Assembly (NCBI GenBank): GCA_942493275.1 | Contig: OW818687.1 | Span: forward strand, 1,054,001 to 1,118,000 | Direction of reading: 5' to 3' | Length of the DNA stretch: 64,000 nucleotides | Origin: G942493275 sp942493275 | Lineage (GTDB): Bacteria; Actinomycetota; Coriobacteriia; Anaerosomatales; PHET01 | Shown: positions 54,608 to 62,130 of the stretch, in pieces | How the letters are laid out: the number at the start of each line of letters is the position of its first letter | How positions within the stretch are numbered: position 1 is the first letter of the stretch | Made by a program: the position numbers and the translations under genes | The notes under the pieces: generated by a model | Told to the model about the DNA's origin: nothing | The model's input: the letters and a program-made list of their open reading frames with translations, nothing else | Databases searched by the model: none

Positions 54608-56026
54608 GTGCGCATAGCTGTCATCGGATCGGGAATCGGCGGCGTATCCTCGGCGTGGCTTCTCTCGCCGAGCCATACCGTCGACATCTACGAAGCGGAC
54701 TCCCGTCTCGGGGGCCACACCTGCACGCTCGACGTGACCGCAGCGGGGCTCACGTTCCCCGCCGACACCGGCTTCATGGTCTTCAACCGACGCACCTACC
54801 CCAACCTGACGCGGTTCTTCGAGCACCTCGGCGTCGAGGCCTCCGACGCGGACATGTCGTTCGGGGTCCAGGTGGCTGACGAGGGAATCGAGTGGTCCGG
54901 CACCAGCATCGACACCGTCTTCGCTCAGCGCAAGAACCTCGCGAATCCCAAGTTCCTTCGCATGCTCGCCGACGTGCTGCGGTTCAGCCGCGATGCCGAC
55001 CGCCTGCTCGCCGATCCCACGGTCGCCGAGCTCACCCTCGGCCAGCTGATCGTGCGCGAGGGCTACAGCGCCGGCTTCAGCGACTGGTACCTGATCCCGA
55101 TGGGCGATGCGATCTGGTCCACGCCTCCCGGCGACATGCTCGACTACCCCGCGCACACGTTCCTGCGCTTCTGCGACAACCACGGCCTGTTGCACGTCAC
55201 CGGCAAGCCGATGTGGCTCTCGGTCAAAGGCGGCGCGCGCTCCTATCTCGAGCTGGCGTCGCAGAACTTCTCCGGCGAGGTCCACCTCAGTGAGCCCGCC
55301 GAGAAGATCGAGCGAACCGCGACTGGCGTGCGGGTCACCACGCCCGCCCGCTCCGAGGTCTACGACGCCGTGATCTTCGCCACCCACCCGCCCCAGACGC
55401 GCGAGATCCTCGGCGATGAGATGTCCGAGGCCGAGCGCGAGATTCTCTCGGCGTTCAACTTTTGGCCCAACGACGTGGTCGTCCACACTGACGAGTCGTT
55501 CATGCCTAAGAGCCGCAAGGCGTGGGCGTCGTGGAACTGGTACTCGTCGACCGGTGACATGACCAAGGCGATGCTCATGCTCACCTACTACCTCAACACA
55601 CTTCAGGCGATTCCCGAGGGAGCGCCGAGCATCATGGAGACGCTCAACCGCGACCGAGATCCCGCGGAAGGCTGCCTGCTCGCCAATCTCGTCTTCGATC
55701 ACCCCATGTACAGCCGCGACGCGATTCTCGCGCAGGAGAAGCTGCCCACCATCCAGGGCGCGGACCGGATCTGGTACGCGGGCGCCTGGACGCGCTACGG
55801 ATTCCACGAGGACGGCATCCTCTCCGGCGTGCGCGTCGCCGAGGCGCTCGGGGCGCAACTGCCGTGGGGCGACCAGCTCGACGAGTCGCGCACGCGGGCG
55901 AAGCCGGGCGCGCCGGTCCCGATGATGGGGCAGACGCGCAAGCTGTTCCCGAGCGAGACCGAACGCACCCCCGAGAAGCTGCCGCGCGTCGCAGCCTCCT
56001 CGCTCGAGCCCGGTATGGAGTCCTGA
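54608..56026 (+). CDS. FAD-dependent oxidoreductase of the CFA-type operon
   Basis: The 472-residue protein has an N-terminal FAD site, VIGSGIGGVSSAWLL with EADSRLGGHTCTLDV, and the late WYAGAWTRYGFHEDGILSG segment of the amine-oxidase-like group. Relatives lie next to DUF1365 and cyclopropane synthase genes in many bacteria, and are implicated in lipid tail modification such as furan or cyclopropane fatty acids; the exact reaction is unclear. It is the first of three overlapping or nearly touching genes. Confidence 0.9.
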   Translation: MRIAVIGSGIGGVSSAWLLSPSHTVDIYEADSRLGGHTCTLDVTAAGLTFPADTGFMVFNRRTYPNLTRFFEHLGVEASDADMSFGVQVADEGIEWSGTSIDTVFAQRKNLANPKFLRMLADVLRFSRDADRLLADPTVAELTLGQLIVREGYSAGFSDWYLIPMGDAIWSTPPGDMLDYPAHTFLRFCDNHGLLHVTGKPMWLSVKGGARSYLELASQNFSGEVHLSEPAEKIERTATGVRVTTPARSEVYDAVIFATHPPQTREILGDEMSEAEREILSAFNFWPNDVVVHTDESFMPKSRKAWASWNWYSSTGDMTKAMLMLTYYLNTLQAIPEGAPSIMETLNRDRDPAEGCLLANLVFDHPMYSRDAILAQEKLPTIQGADRIWYAGAWTRYGFHEDGILSGVRVAEALGAQLPWGDQLDESRTRAKPGAPVPMMGQTRKLFPSETERTPEKLPRVAASSLEPGMES

Positions 56027-56028
56027 CC

Positions 56029-56814
56029 GTGGCCGGACCCGCGCACACTCGCGAGAGCCGCCTGTACCGGGGTCGAATCCGCCACAAGCGGACCACTCCG
56101 GCCGAGAACTCGTTCGACTACGGCGTCTACTACGTGATGGTCGACGTTGACCGGCTCGACGAGCTCGATGCGGGCCTGAAACGCTTCGGTCACAACAACC
56201 GCGCGCTCGTCTCGGTACACGACATCGATCATGGGCCTCGTGACGGATCTCCGCTCAGGCCGTGGATCGACGGACTGCTCGGACAGGCAGGTATCGACCT
56301 TGAGGGCGGGCAGGTTCTCCTGCTGACATTCCCCCGCGTCCTCGGCTTCAAGTTCTTCCCGGTTTCGTTCTGGTACTGCTACCACGCGGACGGCACCGCC
56401 CTCGCCGTTCTCGCCGAGGTGCAGAACACCTTCCGAGACCACCACAACTATCTGCTTCACAACCAGGGCGCGGCGCTCGACTGGAAGAACCGCCCCAAGA
56501 TGGCCAAGGCCTTCTACGTGTCGCCGTTCATACAACGCGAAGACGTGCAGCACGAGTTTCGGTTCACGCCGCCGGACGACACGCTCGCGGTCACGATCAG
56601 CGACTTCGTCTCGGGGCCGCTGGTTCTCACCACCACGGTGTCGCTTGCCGCCGAGCCGCTCACTGACGCCGGGCTGCTGCGTGCCGTCATGCGCATGGGC
56701 CCGGTATCGGCCCGCGCGATGGTGCTTATCCACTGGCAGGCGCTGAAACTGTTCGCGAAGCGGGTACCTTTCTATCCACACACCCCGCCGCCTTCCGAGG
56801 AGACGTCGCTGTGA
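56029..56814 (+). CDS. DUF1365 family protein
   Basis: The 261-residue protein carries DUF1365 features: SRLYRGRIRHKRTTPAENSF, VLLLTFPRVLGFKFFPVSFWYCY, AEVQNTFRDHHNYLL and AKAFYVSPFIQ. The family always accompanies FAD oxidoreductase and CFA-type genes, but its activity is unknown. The GTG start is 2 bases after the FAD gene stop with GGAG upstream; the methyltransferase start overlaps its stop in a GTGA junction. Confidence 0.92.
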   Translation: MAGPAHTRESRLYRGRIRHKRTTPAENSFDYGVYYVMVDVDRLDELDAGLKRFGHNNRALVSVHDIDHGPRDGSPLRPWIDGLLGQAGIDLEGGQVLLLTFPRVLGFKFFPVSFWYCYHADGTALAVLAEVQNTFRDHHNYLLHNQGAALDWKNRPKMAKAFYVSPFIQREDVQHEFRFTPPDDTLAVTISDFVSGPLVLTTTVSLAAEPLTDAGLLRAVMRMGPVSARAMVLIHWQALKLFAKRVPFYPHTPPPSEETSL

Positions 56815-57983
56815 CTCGTCCCGTTACCGAGAAGATCGTCGAACTGGCTCTCATCCGTGGGCTGCACTGCGGCGAGTTGACGGTCGTCGGTCTGGACGGG
56901 TCCGAGCGCCACTTCACCGGCCGCGAACCCGGCCCCTCCGCGCGAGTGGAGATCCGCACGCCTCGCGCGTCGCGCAAGACGGTTGCCGGCGGAGCCCTCG
57001 GCATGGCCGAGGCATACATGGACGGCGAGTGGGACACCCCGGATCTCAACGCGGTTCTCGATCTGGGCATCGCGAACCTGGCTCCAAAGCCCAAAACGAC
57101 CCCGACGCCGCTGACCCCGCTCGCGCGCATGTATCACCGGGTCCGGGATAACACGCCTTCGGGCTCGAAGCGCAACATCGCGTATCACTACGACCTGGGA
57201 AACGACTTCTACCGGCTCTGGCTCGACCCGACGATGGCGTACTCGTCGGCGCTGTTCTCGCGGCCGGACGAGGACCTCACCGGCGCGCAGCTGCGCAAGT
57301 GGGATCGCATGCTCGATCAGCTGCAACCGGCGAGCGGCGACCACCTGCTCGAGATCGGCTGCGGGTGGGGCGGGTTCGCGATTCACGCCGCGAAGGAGGC
57401 CGGCTGTCGGGTCACCGGGGTGACACTCTCGGAGGAACAGCACGCATGGGCCACGCGCGCCGTGGAGGAAGCGGGGCTCGACGACCGGATCGACATCCGG
57501 CTTCAGGACTACCGGCACGTGCCCGAGCGGTTCACGGCAATTGCGTCGATCGAGATGTTCGAGGCCGTGGGTGAGCGCTGGTGGCCGGTCTTTTTCGAGC
57601 GCGTGAAGGAGTTGCTGGTTCCCGGGGGGTCAGCCGCCATCCAGGTGATCACCATCGACCAGACCCGGTTCGACGACTATAAGCGCCATCCGGACTTCAT
57701 CCAGCGCTACATCTTCCCGGGCGGCATGCTCCCCAGCCCCGAGCGCTTTGCCGAGGTTGCCGCGGGCTGCGGGCTTCAGATGGACGAGCCGCTGTTCTTT
57801 GGGACCAGCTACGCGCGGACACTCGAGGAGTGGGCGAGGCGGTTCGAGGCGGCGCTGCCGCAGGTGCGCGGGCTCGGGTTCGACGATCGATTCGTCAGGA
57901 TGTGGCGCTACTACCTCGCGTACTGTCGCGCGGGCTTCTCGGCGGGGACGATCGACGTGATGCAGGTTCGCCTGGAGGCGTGA
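56811..57983 (+). CDS. cfa: Cyclopropane-fatty-acyl-phospholipid synthase family methyltransferase
   Basis: The 390-residue protein is a CFA-synthase-type SAM methyltransferase. NIAYHYDLGNDFYRLWLD, AYSSALFSRPDEDL, the SAM motif LEIGCGWGGFAIHAA and IEMFEAVGERWWPVFFERV are all present. It moves a methylene group from SAM onto double bonds of membrane lipid chains, or a methyl group for related lipids. With the FAD and DUF1365 proteins it makes the common three-gene lipid-modification operon. Confidence 0.92.
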   Translation: MTRPVTEKIVELALIRGLHCGELTVVGLDGSERHFTGREPGPSARVEIRTPRASRKTVAGGALGMAEAYMDGEWDTPDLNAVLDLGIANLAPKPKTTPTPLTPLARMYHRVRDNTPSGSKRNIAYHYDLGNDFYRLWLDPTMAYSSALFSRPDEDLTGAQLRKWDRMLDQLQPASGDHLLEIGCGWGGFAIHAAKEAGCRVTGVTLSEEQHAWATRAVEEAGLDDRIDIRLQDYRHVPERFTAIASIEMFEAVGERWWPVFFERVKELLVPGGSAAIQVITIDQTRFDDYKRHPDFIQRYIFPGGMLPSPERFAEVAAGCGLQMDEPLFFGTSYARTLEEWARRFEAALPQVRGLGFDDRFVRMWRYYLAYCRAGFSAGTIDVMQVRLEA

Positions 57984-58000
57984 CCGTCACGGGCGACGGC

Positions 58001-58816
58001 TTACGGGACGAGGAACTCGACGACCTGATCGGCGATACGCCTGTCGAACAGCACCCCGAGATGTCCCGGTCCGTCGAACTCGGCGTTTCGCACCAGCTCC
58101 CCTTCGAGTTGCGACGTGGTCACCGGATGCACCACGTTGTCGTGCGCCGAGTACAGCGACAGCACCGGCAGGTCGGCAACGGTCTTGGGGAGCTGAGACT
58201 GGTACAGCGACCCTGCACGCAGCTGCGATCCCGACCGGCCGAGCACGGGCCCGCGCCACGGCACGCCCGCCGCAGGAATCGCGATGACAGCGGCCTTGCG
58301 AATCACCTCCGGGCACTTCGCCGCCATGTCGAGGACGAACAGCCCGCCCGACGAGTGAGTCAGGAGGTCCACTCGCTCGGCGCCGGTCTCCGCCCGTACA
58401 CGCTCGATGAAGAGCCGGACCTGCTCGGAGGAGGTCTCGAGGCTCTGCGGCCAGAAGAAGTTGCACGCGAGGATCGGTCCGCAGCCTGCGCGGCGCAGTC
58501 GACGTGCGAGGTAGAGGAAGTCCACGCGGTTCTGGAAGTAGCCGTGGACCAGCACCACCGGCACCTTCCCACCGCCCGTGCCCATGCGCGCGCCGAACAG
58601 CTGAAAGTACGGCATGAGGGGCTGCGTCCAGAACACGAGCCATAGCTCGCGCAGCGCCCAGCGGACGGTTTCGCCCAATGGGCGTGGAGGCAGGCGCTTC
58701 GCGGACTCCGCGTAGCTCACGACAACGTATAGCGCGCCGACGACCCACACCGCGATCAGCCAGATCGCAAGCACGAGCACGGTGTATCGCGGTATGAGGT
58801 GCATGGGGTCATTCAT
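58001..58816 (-). CDS. Membrane-anchored alpha/beta hydrolase (lipase-like)
   Basis: The 271-residue protein has an N-terminal span (about 12-33) and then an alpha/beta hydrolase with VVLVHGYFQNRVDF, the nucleophile elbow DLLTHSSGGLFVLD, and the catalytic Asp and His in YSAHDNVVHP and GPGHLGVLFD. It looks like a triacylglycerol lipase of the LipA/EstA type. It is convergent with the CFA operon, which could mean a shared lipid role. Confidence 0.87.
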   Translation of the reverse strand: MNDPMHLIPRYTVLVLAIWLIAVWVVGALYVVVSYAESAKRLPPRPLGETVRWALRELWLVFWTQPLMPYFQLFGARMGTGGGKVPVVLVHGYFQNRVDFLYLARRLRRAGCGPILACNFFWPQSLETSSEQVRLFIERVRAETGAERVDLLTHSSGGLFVLDMAAKCPEVIRKAAVIAIPAAGVPWRGPVLGRSGSQLRAGSLYQSQLPKTVADLPVLSLYSAHDNVVHPVTTSQLEGELVRNAEFDGPGHLGVLFDRRIADQVVEFLVP

Positions 58817-58878
58817 AGGAGTACCATTCTCACCGAGGGGTTATCCGATGTACACAATCGATGTGAGGGAGGGCTCGC

Positions 58879-59436
58879 ATGTCTGACGCGTTTGCGATGA
58901 AGAATGAGCTTCCGTGGTGGTCAGTGCTGCTTCAAGGCATCTTTGGGATCATCATCGGCCTGCTGCTTCTGGGGGCCGGCGACATCACTACCGCGCAAGG
59001 CACACTGGTCGTCGTCCAGACGCTCGGATGGTACTGGTTCTTCGTCGGCGTCATGAACATCGTGCTGATGTTCGTCGACCACACTATGTGGGGATGGAAG
59101 CTCGTCTCCGGCCTCGTTGGCATCCTTGCCGGCATCGCCATCATCCAGCACCCGCTGTGGTCGACCTACCTGGTTCCGCTTACCTTCGTCATCGTGCTGG
59201 GAATCCAGGGCATGATCATCGGCGTCGCCGACATCGTCAAGGCTTTCCAAGGCGCCGGTTGGGGTACAGGCCTTCTGGGCGTCCTCAGCCTGATTCTGGG
59301 TATCTGGCTGCTCTCCGAGCGGTACGTCGCCGCGCTGGCGTATCCTTGGATCGCGGGCGTCTTTGCTCTGGCCCTGGGAATCATCGCGGTCGTCATGTCG
59401 TTCAAGGTTCGCAAGGAGCAGGCGGCCGTCGCCTAG
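58879..59436 (+). CDS. HdeD/DUF308 family membrane protein
   Basis: The 185-residue protein has six spans in three hairpins, with WWSVLLQGIFGIIIGLLLL and GLVGILAGIAIIQHPLWS typical of HdeD. Function in this group is unknown; in E. coli it belongs to the acid-resistance island. Confidence 0.9.
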   Translation: MSDAFAMKNELPWWSVLLQGIFGIIIGLLLLGAGDITTAQGTLVVVQTLGWYWFFVGVMNIVLMFVDHTMWGWKLVSGLVGILAGIAIIQHPLWSTYLVPLTFVIVLGIQGMIIGVADIVKAFQGAGWGTGLLGVLSLILGIWLLSERYVAALAYPWIAGVFALALGIIAVVMSFKVRKEQAAVA

Positions 59437-59460
59437 CCCCTGATCACTCGTCGATAGCGC

Positions 59461-59493
59461 GGAGCCCGGCGAGTCGGTCGAACGCCGGGCTCC
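59461..59493 (+). terminator. Terminator of the HdeD gene
   Basis: GGAGCCCGGCG and CGCCGGGCTCC make an 11-base-pair stem, followed by CGTATTTTG. Confidence 0.85.
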
Positions 59494-59533
59494 CGTATTT
59501 TGCCGAAGTATGTATGGGGGAAGGACCACCATC

Positions 59534-60694
59534 GTGGCGCTGAAGGATACGTTTCAATCCGCGGGAGAGGCCCTGTCGGGCCCACCGGTGGCAGGGATTC
59601 CCGCCCCGTTGGTCAAGATGGGCGTGGCCGCGTGGCTGATCGTCGGAGCGGTGATCGTCTTGCTCATCGCCGCCGCGTTCTTCGTGCTGACCGCGAGCAT
59701 CTCGATTCCTCTCATCCTCGCGGCGGTGATCGGCGCTGTGTCGTTCCCTCTTGCGGAGAAGCTGCAGAATCGCGGGTGGAGCTCGACCGCTGCGGCCGCG
59801 GCCGTTCTCGCCCTGCTGCTGGTCATCATCGTGGTCACCGGCTGGATCGCGGTGGCCGGCATCGTTCAGCAGTGGCCTTCGCTCGTGGCCGGCATCGAGC
59901 AGGGTATCGAGGAGCTTGCCGCGACTCTCCAGTCCTACGGATGGGATTCCGAAACGTTCAGAGCGACCGCGGGACGTGCCGTGAGCACGGACGAGACCGC
60001 CGCGGCCGCGAGCGGTGTCCTCGGCGATGTGTTGTCGTCGGTTGCCGGAGGCCTGTCCAACGTGTTCGGACTCTTCTTCGGAATCTTCATCGCCGTGACG
60101 CTGCTGTACTACATCCTCAACGACTTCGATGACGTGATGGGCTGGCTCGGCGCACACATCGGCCTCCCGCCCGCGCTGGGACAGGGCGTAGTGGAGGACG
60201 GGATCTCATCGATGCGCGGGTACTTCAAGGGGACGACGCTGACCGGTGCTGTTGTGGCCGCCGTCATCACAGCCGGCTGTTGGATCCTCGGCGTGCCGCT
60301 GGCGATTCCGATTGGGCTCGTCACCTTCGTCACCTGCTACATCCCATTCTTCGGCGCGATCTTCTCGGGCGCGTTCGCGTTCCTGGTCGCCCTCGGCTCG
60401 GGCGGCCTGACTCAGGCGGTTGCCATCCTGATCATCGTGCTGATCACCCAAAACGTGCTTCAGACGGTCATCAGCGCGAAGTTCATGGGCGAGTCGCTGA
60501 GCCTGCACCCCATCGTCGTGCTGGTTGTGACGATGCTGGGCGGAACGCTCGGCGGCCTGCTACTCGCCGCGCTGGCGGCTCCGCTCACCGCGATGGGTGT
60601 GCGCACGGCGGCTCGCCTGCGCGCCTACAGCGAAGCGGGCCTCATCGGCGACAAGGACGAACCCGAGCCCGAACCTGCGGTCGCCGGGGCGTAG
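59534..60694 (+). CDS. AI-2E family transporter
   Basis: The 386-residue protein has the AI-2E/PerM layout: two early spans, a polar helical domain (about 100-170) and then five or six spans with YFKGTTLTGAVVAAVITAG, GLVTFVTCYIPFFGAIFSG and the C-terminal LHPIVVLVVTMLGGTLGG. Members export autoinducer-2 or act as Na+/H+ antiporters; which applies is unknown. The GTG at 59534 follows AAGGA. Confidence 0.9.
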   Translation: MALKDTFQSAGEALSGPPVAGIPAPLVKMGVAAWLIVGAVIVLLIAAAFFVLTASISIPLILAAVIGAVSFPLAEKLQNRGWSSTAAAAAVLALLLVIIVVTGWIAVAGIVQQWPSLVAGIEQGIEELAATLQSYGWDSETFRATAGRAVSTDETAAAASGVLGDVLSSVAGGLSNVFGLFFGIFIAVTLLYYILNDFDDVMGWLGAHIGLPPALGQGVVEDGISSMRGYFKGTTLTGAVVAAVITAGCWILGVPLAIPIGLVTFVTCYIPFFGAIFSGAFAFLVALGSGGLTQAVAILIIVLITQNVLQTVISAKFMGESLSLHPIVVLVVTMLGGTLGGLLLAALAAPLTAMGVRTAARLRAYSEAGLIGDKDEPEPEPAVAGA

Positions 60695-60722
60695 ACGTCA
60701 GGAACGCAACCCCGTCACACGC

Positions 60723-60763
60723 AAAGAGGCCCTGTCCCGCGAACGCGCGGAGCAGGGCCTCTT
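60723..60763. terminator. Bidirectional terminator
   Basis: AAAGAGGCCCTG and CAGGGCCTCTT pair across about 18 bases, between the convergent genes ending at 60694 and 60777. Confidence 0.8.
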
Positions 60764-60776
60764 CCGTGTGCGGATG

Positions 60777-61295
60777 CTACTCGGCGGTCGTACCTTCGAC
60801 GGCGTCGTCGATCGCCTTCTTCATCGCGTAGGCATCTTCGTCGATCTGAACCTTGAGCTCCTTGGCGACGTTCTTGAGCAGCTTGCGCATGCCTTCTTCC
60901 AGAGTCGCCTCTCCAACGAAGACGATCGCGACCTGGCCCTCATCGAGAAGCTCGCCCAACTCCTTGATGTCTGAGCGCTTCATGGACTTCATGAAGTTGC
61001 CGGCCAGCGCGCCTGCGGCTGCGCCGACCGCGGCGCCCGCGAGCAGTGACGGCGGGAAGATGACGCCGAGAACGGCGCCGGTGACGATACCGACCTTGGC
61101 GCCATCCGTGCGGTCGGTGGCGTCGGTGTTGAGGATCTTGACCTTGCCCTCGCCGGTCTTGGTGAAGAGGGCCGCTTCGTAGTCACCCACGAAGTCCATC
61201 TTCTTGAGGGCCTTGAGGCCATCGAAGTCGGCCTGCGCCGACTCAAGATCGGTGTACATGCCTGCAAATACGATGACGCCTTCCGACTCAGCCAT
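60777..61295 (-). CDS. DUF1269 family protein
   Basis: The 172-residue protein has the DUF1269 pattern: VFAGMYTDLESAQADFDGLK, ALFTKTGEGKVKI, a central glycine- and alanine-rich hydrophobic hairpin (AVLGVIFPPSLLAGAAVGAAAGALAG in part), and the ELGELLDEGQVAIVFVGE strand. It is a membrane-associated stress protein of unknown activity. Confidence 0.88.
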   Translation of the reverse strand: MAESEGVIVFAGMYTDLESAQADFDGLKALKKMDFVGDYEAALFTKTGEGKVKILNTDATDRTDGAKVGIVTGAVLGVIFPPSLLAGAAVGAAAGALAGNFMKSMKRSDIKELGELLDEGQVAIVFVGEATLEEGMRKLLKNVAKELKVQIDEDAYAMKKAIDDAVEGTTAE

Positions 61296-61390
61296 TCTGT
61301 CTCCTTCAGTCCCCGGGTTTCTGTCACGCGGGCTCAGCCCGCGAACCTACCGGGAAGGATGTACCCAAAGGAGACGCATGGTACCGAGAG

Positions 61391-61978
61391 TCAGTCCCAC
61401 TCGGGATGGGCGACGCCATCCAACAGCAGCGTGGTCATCTCCGACATCGCCTCGACAGTCGTGATTCCTGCGGCCTTGAGAACCTCGGGATCGCGTGTGG
61501 ACCGTGAAAAGAGCCACAGGAGGTGCGAAACGAACTCCGTGTTGACGTGGCGAAGCTCGCCGGAGGCGATTCCCTCGTCCAGCATCTCCTTGACCACGCG
61601 GACACCCCATGCACGCTTCTCACTGAAGCGAGCCGCAGCGGATTCGTGCTCGAGTACCTGCGTCCAGAACTGCGGCGCGGGCCTGGCCTGGTACCCGCCG
61701 ATCACCGAGAAGAAGGCGGTGAGTCGATCACGAACGGGGCCACCCACGTCCTCAGCACGCTGGCGGGCTTCCTCCACCGCGCGATCAGCGTACCGCTCGA
61801 CGACCCGTGCGAAGAGCGCTTCTTTGCTGTCGGCCAACTCGTAGAGCGTGCTTCGCGAACACTTCAGGCGGCTCGCAAGGGCGCCTATCCGGAGATGGAG
61901 GAATCCTTCGTCTAGAAAGATCACCTCGAGTTGGTCGAGAAGCTCTTCTCGGCGGGCCTGATTGGGGCGAGGGGGCAT
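61391..61978 (-). CDS. TetR family transcriptional regulator
   Basis: The 195-residue protein has an N-terminal TetR helix-turn-helix, LHLRIGALASRLKCSRSTLYELADSKEALFARV, and a variable helical ligand domain. The ATG at 61978 gives the usual N-terminus. It lies 152 bases downstream of the tandem hydrolase gene on the same strand, so that gene or itself could be its target. Confidence 0.9.
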   Translation of the reverse strand: MPPRPNQARREELLDQLEVIFLDEGFLHLRIGALASRLKCSRSTLYELADSKEALFARVVERYADRAVEEARQRAEDVGGPVRDRLTAFFSVIGGYQARPAPQFWTQVLEHESAAARFSEKRAWGVRVVKEMLDEGIASGELRHVNTEFVSHLLWLFSRSTRDPEVLKAAGITTVEAMSEMTTLLLDGVAHPEWD

Positions 61979-62130
61979 GGCAGACTCTACCTTTCCTGAG
62001 CGTTGGTACACCATTAAAGCAACGCTCATGCCCTAAGTGCGGTCGGTGTCTTTGCAAGTTGGTATCGGATTCTAGCGCGGTTCACCTCTTCGCGCACCTT
62101 ACCGAGGCGTCACCCGCTCCTACGCGAAGA